From contig NZ_CP018346.1 in NCBI RefSeq assembly GCF_001989455.1, positions 1,116,001 through 1,180,000 on the forward strand: a stretch of 64,000 nt of DNA, given 5' to 3'. Below the pieces are notes generated by a model that saw nothing but the letters and a program-made list of their open reading frames with translations, did not search any database and was not told where the DNA came from. The DNA comes from Prochlorococcus sp. RS04. GTDB lineage: Bacteria; Cyanobacteriota; Cyanobacteriia; PCC-6307; Cyanobiaceae. Below are positions 16,615-25,266 of this stretch, in pieces (within the stretch, counting starts at the first letter, position 1; each line of letters opens with the position of its first letter). Position numbers and translations under genes: made by a program.

Positions 16615-17805
16615 GTGACTACTGAATCATCTAAAAATCAAGACTTTATAAGGAAGCATCCCAGTGAAGGAATGGATGCTTTAGAAAAAGAATCAAAATT
16701 ACCTTTGAAAGGATGGGAAACTGAGGTTGCCCGAGCAAAGGAATATGGTTTAGAAGGAGCAAAAAGTATTGTCGATAGAAATATATCTACATTTTCAAGA
16801 GGAGAATTACCCCATTTTGCAGGTATCAATACTTTCATGAAAGCTCCATATGTTGAAAATGTAAATGAAGTGGGAAATTATGATGTTGCGATCGTTGGTG
16901 TTCCACATGATTCTGGAACTACTTATAGACCAGGGACAAGATTCGGACCTCAAGGAATAAGAAAAATTTCTGCTCTTTATACTCCTTACAATTACGAAAT
17001 GGGAGTGGATCTGAGAGAGCAGATATCTATATGTGATGTAGGAGATATTTTTACAATTCCAGCTAATAATGAAAAAAGTTTTGATCAAATTTCAAAGGGT
17101 GTTGCTCATATTTTTGCTAGCGGTGCATTTCCAATTATTTTAGGTGGAGATCATTCAATAGGTTTTCCTACAGTTAGAGGAGTTTGTCGCCACTTAGGAG
17201 ATAAAAAAGTAGGGATCATTCATTTTGATAGACATGTAGATACTCAAGAAACAGATTTAGATGAAAGAATGCATACCTGTCCATGGTTTCATGCAACTAA
17301 TATGAAAAATGCACCTGCAAAAAATCTTGTTCAATTAGGAATTGGAGGTTGGCAAGTACCAAGAGAAGGAGTGAAAATTTGCAGGGAAAGAAGTACAAAT
17401 GTTTTAACAGTTACTGATATTTGTGAAATGGGATTAAAAGAGGCCGCTGATTTTGCGATTGAAAAAGCTACGGATGGAACTGACTGTGTATATATTTCTT
17501 TTGATATTGATTGTATAGATGCTGGATTTGTCCCTGGAACTGGTTGGCCTGAACCTGGGGGTTTATTACCTCGAGAGGCATTAAAACTTTTGGAGTACAT
17601 TATCAGAAAAGTTAATGTATGTGGAATTGAGCTTGTTGAGGTTTCGCCTCCATATGATGTAAGCGATATGACAGCTTTATTAGCTACTAGAGTTATTTGT
17701 GATTCAATTGCACATCTCGTAGTAAGTGGTCAGCTTCCAAGAAAATCTAAACCAGAATGGATTTCAGATAAATGCAATATGTCAGTTGATCAAAAATGGA
17801 GATAG
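16615..17805 (+). CDS. gdmH: Guanidine hydrolase (ureohydrolase family, Ni-dependent)
   Basis: A 396-residue arginase-superfamily enzyme started at GTG. Metal ligands are in place: H180 in GGDHS, D205/H207/D209 in FDRHVDT and D297/D299 in FDIDCID. The 60-80 residue N-terminal extension, the PGTGWPEPGG loop and adjacency to hypA and hypB match the cyanobacterial nickel enzyme of Synechocystis Sll1077 type, which splits guanidine to urea and ammonium, rather than agmatinase SpeB. No urease genes are in the window, so urea fate is not seen here. Agmatinase is the alternative, but the hyp and importer neighbours argue for guanidine. Confidence 0.88.
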   Translation: MTTESSKNQDFIRKHPSEGMDALEKESKLPLKGWETEVARAKEYGLEGAKSIVDRNISTFSRGELPHFAGINTFMKAPYVENVNEVGNYDVAIVGVPHDSGTTYRPGTRFGPQGIRKISALYTPYNYEMGVDLREQISICDVGDIFTIPANNEKSFDQISKGVAHIFASGAFPIILGGDHSIGFPTVRGVCRHLGDKKVGIIHFDRHVDTQETDLDERMHTCPWFHATNMKNAPAKNLVQLGIGGWQVPREGVKICRERSTNVLTVTDICEMGLKEAADFAIEKATDGTDCVYISFDIDCIDAGFVPGTGWPEPGGLLPREALKLLEYIIRKVNVCGIELVEVSPPYDVSDMTALLATRVICDSIAHLVVSGQLPRKSKPEWISDKCNMSVDQKWR

Positions 17806-17811
17806 ATTTTC

Positions 17812-18168
17812 GTGCATGAAGTAGATATGACAAAATGCCTTATTCTTTCCATGGAAGAGTGGGCAGAGAAAAAAAATAAAAAAAAAATAGTTGTTGAAAA
17901 GATTAATCTTAAGATTGGGGAATTTACTTGTGTAGAACCAATATCATTAATTAATACTTTTAATGCTGCAGTATTGGGTTCTTGGTTAGATTCCTCTGAG
18001 ATTACAATTGAGACAATACCTTTTGAAGGGAAATGCTCTAAATGCAATAGATTATATTTTCCAAAGAAAGAGAATGGATATAAATCGCCATGTTGTAATT
18101 TTAATTTAGAGGAAATTATTAGTGGGAGGGAATTAAAAATCGCATCTATTGATTTTAAAGAAAAGTAG
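17812..18168 (+). CDS. hypA: HypA-like nickel chaperone
   Basis: A 118-residue HypA. The GTG at 17812 is chosen because it yields M-H-E, and His2 is the known nickel ligand. The zinc-loop has CSKC near residue 74, but the second knuckle reads SPCC instead of CPxC, so one cysteine is shifted. In hydrogenase systems HypA hands nickel to the enzyme with HypB. Here no hydrogenase gene is visible and the gene starts 6 bp after gdmH, so GdmH is the expected client. Confidence 0.9.
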   Translation: MHEVDMTKCLILSMEEWAEKKNKKKIVVEKINLKIGEFTCVEPISLINTFNAAVLGSWLDSSEITIETIPFEGKCSKCNRLYFPKKENGYKSPCCNFNLEEIISGRELKIASIDFKEK

Positions 18169-18208
18169 AAATTTAGTATCTAGAATAAAGACGTATTTTC
18201 AAATATAA

Positions 18209-18892
18209 ATGCATTTACCAATTTCAGACAAAATTGAATTAAATATTCTTCATCAAAATAGTCATCAAGCTGAGAAAAATAAAATCAAGTTTAATAATTA
18301 TAATTTGCTTTGCTTGAACATCATGAGTAGTCCTGGTGCAGGAAAAACGAGATTACTTGAAATAACTTTAGAAGATCTTTCAAAAAAATTTCACAGTGCT
18401 GTTTTAGAGGGTGATATGACCACTAATCTTGATGCGGCAAGATTAGAAAAATTAAATATTCCAGTAGTGCCAATTACAACTGGAAGAGCATGTCATCTCG
18501 ATGCAAATATGGTTAGTGGAGGTTTGAAATTATTAGAAAAAAAAATAAATCCTGATTTACTAGATATTTTGTTAGTGGAAAATGTAGGAAATTTAGTTTG
18601 TCCTGCAGAATTTGAGATTGGAGAACATTTTAAGGTTGCTCTTTTAAGTATTACCGAAGGTGAGGATAAACCTTTAAAATATCCAATAATGTTTAGAGAA
18701 GCAGATTTAATTTTGATAACTAAAGTTGATTTGTTACCCCATTTGAATTTTGATATTAACGAATTAAAATCGAACATAGCTTCAACTAACCCTAAGGCAG
18801 ATGTGATAGAAATTTCTTCGATAACCAAGTTTGGATTCGATTTATGGCAAGATTGGATTAGTAAAAAGATTCTGAAATTTAAAAATAATTAA
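18209..18892 (+). CDS. hypB: HypB-like nickel-insertion GTPase
   Basis: A 227-residue SIMIBI-class GTPase. Walker A is SSPGAGKT, the metal-site segment is GRACHLDANMV, followed by VENVGNLVCPAEF and the base-specificity TKVD. There is no N-terminal histidine-rich nickel store. Nickel transfer would be GTP-dependent, with HypA as partner. Forty bases separate it from hypA. A family-typical length supports a complete gene. Confidence 0.92.
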   Translation: MHLPISDKIELNILHQNSHQAEKNKIKFNNYNLLCLNIMSSPGAGKTRLLEITLEDLSKKFHSAVLEGDMTTNLDAARLEKLNIPVVPITTGRACHLDANMVSGGLKLLEKKINPDLLDILLVENVGNLVCPAEFEIGEHFKVALLSITEGEDKPLKYPIMFREADLILITKVDLLPHLNFDINELKSNIASTNPKADVIEISSITKFGFDLWQDWISKKILKFKNN

Positions 18893-18922
18893 TATTGATT
18901 AAGTAAGAGTAATCTCTTAAAA

Positions 18923-18936
18923 GTATCAGTCATTAC
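18923..18936 (+). promoter_or_regulatory. Putative NtcA site before ABC importer
   Basis: GTA-TCAGTCAT-TAC matches the NtcA consensus GTA-N8-TAC exactly. It lies about 58 bp upstream of the chosen ATG of the binding-protein gene. NtcA is the cyanobacterial nitrogen-control activator, so nitrogen-limited induction of the importer is inferred. A clean -10 at the ideal distance is not obvious. Confidence 0.5.
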
Positions 18937-18993
18937 AACTTTAGATTTGCTTTTTCTTGAGTATTGATAATACGTAATATTTTTTTTTCAAAA

Positions 18994-19992
18994 ATGTTTA
19001 AAAAATTGAGAATTTTCTTTGCCTCTTTGCTGGCTCTAATATTAGCGATTTCATTAAGTACACTATCAAGTCCTGCAGCTCCAAAAGGTGATCCAATCAC
19101 TTTGGGATACAGTAACTGGGCAGGATGGTGGCCATGGGCTATAGCTGTTGATCAAAAAATGTTTGAAAAAAATGGAGTTAATGTTCAGATGAAATGGTTT
19201 GATGGATATGTCCAATCCATGGAAACTTTTGCTGCTGGTAAAATTGATGGAAATTCACAGACTCTTAATGATACTATTTCGTTCTTGCCAGGAGAGAATG
19301 GAGGGGAAGTAGTTGTTTTAGTTAATGATAATTCTGCAGGGAATGACCAAATAATTGCAGATAAATCAATTAAAAGTGTTGCTGATTTAAAAGGTAAAAC
19401 AGTAGCAGTAGAAGAAGGTGTTGTAGATGATTTTTTACTTGTTTTAGCTCTGAATGATGTTGGATTAACTAGGGATGATGTCATTATTAAAGGTCTTCCA
19501 ACTGATCAGGCTGCAACTGCATTCGCAGCAGGAAAAGTTGATGCAGTTGGTGCATTCCCTCCATTTACAGGAACTGCAATGAAGAGGCCTGGAGCAAGAG
19601 TTATTGCTAGTTCAAAAGAATATCCTGGTGCAATCCCTGATTTATTAGCAGTAAGCGGAGATTTGATTTCTGAAAGACCAGATGATGTTCAAAAAATTGT
19701 TAAAACATGGTGGGATGTAAGAGAATTCATGGAAAAAAATCCAAGAAAATCTGAAAAGATCATGGCAAAGCGAGCTGGGATCCCAACACGCGAATACAAA
19801 CAATATAAAGGTGGAACTAGGTTCTTTTCTTTGGAAGAAAATTTAGAAGCTTTTAGTGATGGGTTCGGTATGAAATATATGCCTTATGCAGCGAAACAAA
19901 TGGCAGACTTTATGGTAAAGGTAGGATTTATTCCTGAAAAACCAGATATGAGTAAATTATTTGACTCTTCGTTCGTTAAAAACATCAGTTAA
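18994..19992 (+). CDS. ABC importer substrate-binding protein (NMT1/SsuA-like)
   Basis: A TTG lies upstream at 18964, but the ATG at 18994 gives a proper signal peptide (KKLRIFFASLLALILAISL). The mature protein has the two-lobe fold of nitrate/sulfonate/taurine binding proteins: ITLGYSNWAGWWPWAIA, AAGKIDGNSQTLNDTI, then GKTVAVEEGVVDDFLL and AAGKVDAVGAFPPFTG. It would capture ligand in the periplasm for the following permease and ATPase. By position after gdmH-hypA-hypB the ligand is most likely guanidine or a derivative. Nitrate or taurine cannot be excluded by sequence alone. Confidence 0.9.
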   Translation: MFKKLRIFFASLLALILAISLSTLSSPAAPKGDPITLGYSNWAGWWPWAIAVDQKMFEKNGVNVQMKWFDGYVQSMETFAAGKIDGNSQTLNDTISFLPGENGGEVVVLVNDNSAGNDQIIADKSIKSVADLKGKTVAVEEGVVDDFLLVLALNDVGLTRDDVIIKGLPTDQAATAFAAGKVDAVGAFPPFTGTAMKRPGARVIASSKEYPGAIPDLLAVSGDLISERPDDVQKIVKTWWDVREFMEKNPRKSEKIMAKRAGIPTREYKQYKGGTRFFSLEENLEAFSDGFGMKYMPYAAKQMADFMVKVGFIPEKPDMSKLFDSSFVKNIS

Positions 19993-20008
19993 TCAATACA
20001 AAATTAAA

Positions 20009-20827
20009 ATGGTTAGTTCGAAATTAATCAAGAGGGATAAATATTTTTTATCCCTCTTTTCATTTGGTAGTGAACCGAAAAAATTAAATAAAATATTTCT
20101 TCAAATAGCCTCACTTTTGCTTCCACTTTTAATTTGGACATTAGTTTGTCAATTAAAACTTGTAAGTGAAATGTTTTTACCATCACCTTTAGCGGTCTTT
20201 TATTCTCTTTTGGAAATGGCTGAAAGTGGAATATTATTTGAAGATATTTTTGCAAGTACTGGTAGGGTATTTGCTGGTTTTATAATTGCAACAATTTTTT
20301 CAATTCCTTTAGGAATTTTAATGGGTTCTTTCCCTTCTTTTTGTGCATTATGTGAACCATTAATTGCGATGCTTAGGTATATGCCTGCCGCTGCTTTTTC
20401 TCCTTTACTTATTATTTATTTAGGAATTGAAGAGGCTCCAAAAATTGCATTAATTTTCATTGGTACCGTTTACTTTAATGTTTTGATGGTTATGGATTCA
20501 GTAAAATTTGTACCCAAAGAACTCATTGAAACAACGCTTACTTTAGGAGGTAATACAAAAGATTTATTGATCAGAGTTATAGCCAGATATTCATTGCCAA
20601 GTATTATAGATACTTTAAGAATTAATATTGCAACTTCATGGAATTTAGTAATCGTTGCCGAGTTAATTGCAGCAGAAGTTGGTTTAGGTAAAAGGATTCA
20701 ACTGGCTCAAAGATTTTTTCGCACAGATCAAATATTTGCAGAATTAATAGTGCTTGGATTAATAGGATTTGCTTTGGATATGAGTTTTAGATTGCTACTT
20801 AGACGTACATGTAAATGGGCTGTTTAA
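20009..20827 (+). CDS. ABC importer permease
   Basis: An in-frame TTG exists at 19961, but it would overlap the binding-protein gene; ATG at 20009 is preferred and gives 272 residues. There are about six membrane helices. The ATPase-coupling EAA loop sits near residues 185-205 of the longer frame (ELIETTLTLGGNTKDLLIRV). It belongs to the SsuC/TauC/NrtB class. Its stop abuts the ATG of the ATPase gene. Confidence 0.9.
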   Translation: MVSSKLIKRDKYFLSLFSFGSEPKKLNKIFLQIASLLLPLLIWTLVCQLKLVSEMFLPSPLAVFYSLLEMAESGILFEDIFASTGRVFAGFIIATIFSIPLGILMGSFPSFCALCEPLIAMLRYMPAAAFSPLLIIYLGIEEAPKIALIFIGTVYFNVLMVMDSVKFVPKELIETTLTLGGNTKDLLIRVIARYSLPSIIDTLRINIATSWNLVIVAELIAAEVGLGKRIQLAQRFFRTDQIFAELIVLGLIGFALDMSFRLLLRRTCKWAV

Positions 20828-21589
20828 ATGAAATTAGATGTTAATAATATTTCAAAATATTTTGGGGAAGGCTCAAATAGAAAAAAGGCAATTGAGGGAA
20901 TAAGCTTTTCAATAAGTTCTGGCGAATTTAAAACTCTTGTTGGGAGCTCTGGATCAGGTAAAAGTACTATATTGAGGATTATTGCTGGGCTTGAGAGTCC
21001 ATCTAAAGGGAACGTAAAAGTAGATGGGAAAATAGTTAGTGGACCAGGATTGGATAGAGGAATGGTTTTTCAGAAATATAGTCTTTTCCCTTGGCTCACA
21101 GCATCTGAGAATATTGCCTTTGGAATGAATTTAAATTCTTATAAGTTGAAAGAAATAAAATATAGGACATCTTATTTATTAGAAGTAGTAGGTCTTCAGG
21201 ATTCGGGAAATAAGTATCCAAAAGAATTATCTGGAGGAATGCAACAAAGGGTTGCAATAGCAAGAGCTCTAGCGACTAACCCTAAAATTTTACTTTTAGA
21301 TGAACCTTTTGGAGCCTTAGATTTACAGATAAGAGAATCTATGCAGAAATTTCTCTATGAATTATGGAAAAAAACTTCATTGACAGTTTTACTTATAACC
21401 CATGATATTGAAGAAGCATTAGCTCTCTCTCAGCAAATATGTATTTTGGCCCCTAATCCTGGAAGAATCATAAAAGAAGTTAAGGTAGATCTACAAAAAG
21501 GAGATTTAGATAAATTGAAACTTGATTCGGATTTTGCAAAATTAAGATATGAGTTATCTGATTTTTTAAGAGGCCTCCAAAAAAAATAA
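20828..21589 (+). CDS. ABC importer ATPase
   Basis: A 253-residue ABC ATPase with Walker A GSSGSGKST, Q-loop in MVFQKYSLFPWLT, signature LSGGMQQRVAIARAL, Walker B LLLDEPFGALD and switch His in ITHDIEEAL. It belongs to the NrtD/SsuB/TauB class and begins immediately after the permease stop. It powers import from the periplasm. Confidence 0.95.
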   Translation: MKLDVNNISKYFGEGSNRKKAIEGISFSISSGEFKTLVGSSGSGKSTILRIIAGLESPSKGNVKVDGKIVSGPGLDRGMVFQKYSLFPWLTASENIAFGMNLNSYKLKEIKYRTSYLLEVVGLQDSGNKYPKELSGGMQQRVAIARALATNPKILLLDEPFGALDLQIRESMQKFLYELWKKTSLTVLLITHDIEEALALSQQICILAPNPGRIIKEVKVDLQKGDLDKLKLDSDFAKLRYELSDFLRGLQKK

Positions 21590-21592
21590 ATA

Positions 21593-22615
21593 ATGTCAAC
21601 TAGTTTTTTGCCTACTTGGCTTTATAGCGAACAAAAAATTTTTGAACTTGAATTAGAAAACTATTCAAAAAATTATTGGCACCCATTGATTTTTATAGGA
21701 GAAATTAAACCTGGCGAAATATTGGAAAAAAAATTCTTTAATCAATCATTATTAATCTCTTGTTCAGAAAAAAACTTAATAACTGTTTTCAAAAATAGAT
21801 GCCCTCATCGTGGGTCAAAATTGTGTTTGCCAAAAACAAAATTAAATCCTTCTAAAAATATTTTTTGTCCTTACCATGGCTGGACTTTTGATAGTTTTGG
21901 CAAACTAAAAACCTTGCCATTAAAGTACAATTTTGAATCAAAAATAGAAACAGAGGATTATTTTTTAGAAAAAGTTAACTCTTTAATAAATGGACCTTTA
22001 ATTTGGATTAATTTCAGCAACAAACCAATATCTATAGATGATCAAATTGAGCTTGTTGGGAGAAAATGTAATGATCAATGGGATATGAATTACAGTATTT
22101 TTTCTGAATTTTCTGATACCTTAAATTGCAATTGGAAAATTGCCCATGACAATACACTGGACGATTATCATGTAGCAATAGCTCATAAAGATACCCTACA
22201 TAAAGAACAAGGTCCAATTAAAAACTACAGGTATTTCTTCAGTGAATTTTGTAATGTACTTGTTACCCCTCTTAGTAGTGAAGGAAATCTATATACCTTT
22301 GGATTACTCCCATGGACCCATCTAATAATCTGGCCTGGTAAAGGGATTGTTTTAATAAATTATCTTCCTAAAAATATTGGTCAGTGTATTATTGAAATTA
22401 AATTAGCCTCTGCTTCTTTATGTAAAAATGATTTAGAAAATTGGAAAAAAAGTATATTAGAATTTCTTGGAGAAGATAAAGTTATTGTCGAATCAGTTCA
22501 TAAGTCTTATCTCGAAAATTTTAAACTTGGTCCGCCTAATAGACTTGAACAAAGGATTTTACACTGGCAAAATATTTATAAAGATTTTCTAAATGCATCA
22601 GGCATTTCTTTCTAA
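21593..22615 (+). CDS. Rieske non-haem iron oxygenase, large subunit
   Basis: A 340-residue oxygenase. The Rieske [2Fe-2S] ligands are C70-x-H72 (CPHRG) and C92-x2-H95 (CPYHGW). The mononuclear iron site has D190/D191-Y-H193-x4-H198 and a likely third ligand in EDKVIVESVHKSY near residue 315. It starts 3 bp after the ATPase stop, so it is cotranscribed with the importer. No reductase is adjacent; ferredoxin could donate electrons. Substrate is unknown: I infer hydroxylation and N-dealkylation of a substituted guanidine that would release guanidine for GdmH. A role on an unrelated imported compound remains possible. Confidence 0.88.
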   Translation: MSTSFLPTWLYSEQKIFELELENYSKNYWHPLIFIGEIKPGEILEKKFFNQSLLISCSEKNLITVFKNRCPHRGSKLCLPKTKLNPSKNIFCPYHGWTFDSFGKLKTLPLKYNFESKIETEDYFLEKVNSLINGPLIWINFSNKPISIDDQIELVGRKCNDQWDMNYSIFSEFSDTLNCNWKIAHDNTLDDYHVAIAHKDTLHKEQGPIKNYRYFFSEFCNVLVTPLSSEGNLYTFGLLPWTHLIIWPGKGIVLINYLPKNIGQCIIEIKLASASLCKNDLENWKKSILEFLGEDKVIVESVHKSYLENFKLGPPNRLEQRILHWQNIYKDFLNASGISF

Positions 22616-22730
22616 AATAATTACTATTTAGTTCACAAATATTATTAATTAAATTTTTAATTTGGTAGGGATTTGACTATATATTTAATATGCTTTATTG
22701 ATAATGTAGTTAAGTACAAAAAAGTTGATT

Positions 22731-23048
22731 ATGAAAAATTTTATACTAATAATAGTCTCTTTATCTTTCTTATCTTCTTGCAGTAATGACAAAGATTTTT
22801 TTCTTACTAAGGGGAACGCTTTGTTAAGTTGCGGAGGTAAATCTCGTATTATCGAAAATGATAAAGAAGAGATAATTAATACTGAAGTTAAGGATTTAAG
22901 AGATGGAATTGGTAAATACGTTGAATTTACAGTTGTTGAGACTGATAAAAAAGGAGGCAAATATAGGATTATTAATTGTTTCCCAAGTGAAGAACCACAA
23001 GATTCAATAATAAAAACTGTTAAAACAAATTATAAATTAAGTAATTAA
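22731..23048 (+). CDS. Small lipoprotein
   Basis: The ATG at 22731 gives a 105-residue product with a lipoprotein signal, ILIIVSLSFLSSC, the cysteine being the lipid-attachment site. The mature part contains two further cysteines (LLSCGGKS and IINCFPSE). Function unknown. It is isolated between the Rieske gene and a converging LOG gene. Confidence 0.7.
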   Translation: MKNFILIIVSLSFLSSCSNDKDFFLTKGNALLSCGGKSRIIENDKEEIINTEVKDLRDGIGKYVEFTVVETDKKGGKYRIINCFPSEEPQDSIIKTVKTNYKLSN

Positions 23049-23076
23049 AAGTTATTTAAAAATAATTAGCTTAACT

Positions 23077-23940
23077 TTAAGCTGAGATTTTTGATGATTT
23101 GATAATTTCCCATGCTTCTGATGCGGTATCTGCATATTGGAAAAGATTTAAGTTTTCATCTGAAATTAATCCAAGATCAGCTAGATATTCGAAGTTAATT
23201 ATCTTATTCCAATAATCTCTACCAAAAAGTATGATTGGGATTTTATTTTTCATTCCTGTTTGACAAAGTGTCAATAGTTCAAATAATTCATCTAGTGTTC
23301 CAAAACCTCCAGGGAAAAATACAGCGGCTACAGATCGCATTACAAAATGGATCTTTCTTAATGCAAAATAATTAAACTTAAAGCAAAGACCGGGAGTTAT
23401 AAAAGCATTTGGGATTTGTTCATTAGGCAGACTGATATTTAACCCTATAGATTTACAATTTGCTTCAAATGCACCTCTATTAGCAGCTTCCATAATTCCT
23501 GGCCCCCCACCTGTCACAATCACATGAGAATTACAGTTTTTATTTTGATTACTAATTGAAGCAAGTTTAGAAAACTCCCTTGCGGATTGATAGTAATGAC
23601 TCATAAGAAGCAAATTTTCTAATCTATTTAAATTTCGTTTTAAAAGGATCGATTTAGGATTTTTTTTAAGCAACTCTTCTATATTTTCAAGTCTCTTTTT
23701 TATATTTGCTTCTTCTGTAATGCTTGCGCCTCCAAAAATGATTATTGTTGAAAGAATTTTATTTTCTTCAAGGATTAAATCTGGTTTAGTAATTTCAAGA
23801 AGCATTCTGACTCCACGCATTTCATTTCGGCTAAGTAAACCAATATCTTCGTGAGCCAATTTATAAGTATCAGAATTAATAATTAAATTCAGGTTTTTTA
23901 AATTATTAATAGTGGATATATTTCTTTTCATTTCAAACAA
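23077..23940 (-). CDS. LOG-family Rossmann-fold nucleotide hydrolase
   Basis: A 287-residue TIGR00730-type protein. It shows FGGASITEE, VTGGGPGIMEAANRGA, then AVFFPGGFGTLDELFELLT, matching the PGGxGTxxE motif. Family members cleave nucleoside 5'-monophosphates to base and ribose phosphate (cytokinin activation in plants). The bacterial role is mostly nucleotide salvage or unknown. It overlaps the upstream gene by 8 bp. Confidence 0.85.
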   Translation of the reverse strand: MFEMKRNISTINNLKNLNLIINSDTYKLAHEDIGLLSRNEMRGVRMLLEITKPDLILEENKILSTIIIFGGASITEEANIKKRLENIEELLKKNPKSILLKRNLNRLENLLLMSHYYQSAREFSKLASISNQNKNCNSHVIVTGGGPGIMEAANRGAFEANCKSIGLNISLPNEQIPNAFITPGLCFKFNYFALRKIHFVMRSVAAVFFPGGFGTLDELFELLTLCQTGMKNKIPIILFGRDYWNKIINFEYLADLGLISDENLNLFQYADTASEAWEIIKSSKISA

Positions 23941-24451
23941 GAGTTTTAACTTTTCTTTCTAGAGGATTTAAATAGACTCTTTTGATTTTGTTATTTTCGT
24001 AAATCCAATAAACAGGCGGACTTTTTCTTGCCTTAATTAAATTAATTTTGTCTAACTTTTGAGGGGTAAATTCTTTAGAAGGATCAAAAAATTTATCTCT
24101 CTTGGGTTGGTTTAAAACAATACTACCTTCTTTCCCTGAGATAGATCTGTGATAAGTTCCTACAGGAATTTCTAATGCTCCCATAGATCTATTTAAATAA
24201 ATCACATGATGAGGTTCATCCCAGGAAGGATTTATTAAAACAAATTTCCTTTCTCCAGTGATAACTAAATTGTGGTCAATTTGATGATTGTGAACGTAAT
24301 ACTGCTCATCTTTTAAATCATCTGGAGGAGATATAGCTTCCCCAGAATGGATCACAACATCAGAACCATTAGAACTATCTATGCTTGCATCAAAGAATGT
24401 GACTTTTGGAGTCTCTCTAAAAATATTTATTGGGAAGAATCTTAATTCCAT
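23933..24451 (-). CDS. Cupin-like hypothetical protein
   Basis: A 172-residue protein with two His-containing strands typical of a cupin or sugar-isomerase-like barrel: HNHQIDHNLVITGERKFVL and ALEIPVGTYHRSISG. The sequence ends with a basic KRVYLNPLERKVKT tail. The overlap with the LOG gene implies cotranscription. I infer a cupin fold only; substrate is unknown. Confidence 0.65.
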   Translation of the reverse strand: MELRFFPINIFRETPKVTFFDASIDSSNGSDVVIHSGEAISPPDDLKDEQYYVHNHQIDHNLVITGERKFVLINPSWDEPHHVIYLNRSMGALEIPVGTYHRSISGKEGSIVLNQPKRDKFFDPSKEFTPQKLDKINLIKARKSPPVYWIYENNKIKRVYLNPLERKVKTLV

Positions 24452-24530
24452 AGTGCTAACTCCCTTTTAGAAAATTTATAAATATAAATAAAAATTTATT
24501 TACTTTTAAAAAACAGCTATTTTTTGATTT

Positions 24531-24677
24531 CTAATTGCAACAAACCAAGCAATCTTCATGATTTGGATAATCTATACATTCTTTGTTTAAAGTTTCTTTT
24601 AAGAAATCTACTTTCTTAAAATAATCAAGATCTTTTAATTCTTTTTTTGGAACCGTGAACTGAGTTTGTAGTTTCAT
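24531..24677 (-). CDS. 48-residue Cys-tail protein
   Basis: Begins MKLQTQFTVPKKELKDLDYF and ends in ECIDYPNHEDCLVCCN. A similar tail (ECAEHPSNNHCKIFCD) ends the small protein at 24880-25032. The spacing suggests a shared disulfide or metal-binding tail. Function unknown. Confidence 0.6.
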   Translation of the reverse strand: MKLQTQFTVPKKELKDLDYFKKVDFLKETLNKECIDYPNHEDCLVCCN

Positions 24678-24692
24678 TTTCTATTCTCCTAA

Positions 24693-24794
24693 TTAATACT
24701 GTTTTTTAAATCCATTCCAAGTTTGAGAAAACCTTAATCCCAGATAAGAAATTAAAATTGTCCAAAATAAAATTTCTATACCTAAATTAGTCAT
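24693..24794 (-). CDS. 33-residue membrane peptide
   Basis: A strong AAAGGAGG ribosome site precedes the ATG at 24794. The product is one membrane helix (IEILFWTILISYLGLRF) with a short polar tail. It lies upstream of the Cys-tail gene and is likely in the same transcript. Function unknown. Confidence 0.6.
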   Translation of the reverse strand: MTNLGIEILFWTILISYLGLRFSQTWNGFKKQY

Positions 24795-24825
24795 TTGCTT
24801 GGCCTCCTTTCTATCTGATTATTCT

Positions 24826-24872
24826 CTAGTACGGGTATTATGTAAAAATCAAGCGTAAGAATACCTAAAAGT
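24826..24872 (-). promoter_or_regulatory. Promoter-like region shared with 15215-15262
   Basis: Minus-strand sequence TTTTAGGTATT, then CTTGATT and TACTA at the same spacing, recurs upstream of the gene at 15021. TTGATT and TACTAR are plausible -35 and -10 elements 15 bp apart. Confidence 0.45.
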
Positions 24873-24879
24873 TAAAGTT

Positions 24880-25032
24880 TTAATCACAAAAAATCTTGCA
24901 ATGGTTGTTACTAGGATGTTCTGCACATTCGTTATTCCAGTAAGCTTCAATTTCTTTTGGTTTATTGTCATATGAAAGATTTTTTTTATCCAAATTAATT
25001 TCTTGGATAGTAAATGTGTCATTTAGTGCCAT
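24880..25032 (-). CDS. 50-residue Cys-tail protein
   Basis: The ATG at 25032 (MALNDTFTIQEINLD) is chosen over an upstream TTG at 25137 that would add 35 residues. The end ECAEHPSNNHCKIFCD parallels the 24531 protein. Three cysteines and a histidine in the tail may form a metal or disulfide site. Function unknown. Confidence 0.55.
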   Translation of the reverse strand: MALNDTFTIQEINLDKKNLSYDNKPKEIEAYWNNECAEHPSNNHCKIFCD

Positions 25033-25266
25033 AAGACTTACCCCTTTACTACAACTATGTTCTAATTCATTTGAATGGTAAATTTCAAGTTGTATGTGTG
25101 CGGTAAGAGGAACAAAATTGTACGGATTAAGGATCAAAAAAAAATCTCAAATTATAAATGATTGCAAGGAAAATATCTTCAAAAAATTTATTCTAACTTT
25201 AAAAAAATTTGTATAAATTTTGCTTAGAGATTATATTCTCTTAATATTTCTCAGGTTTGCCAGTAT

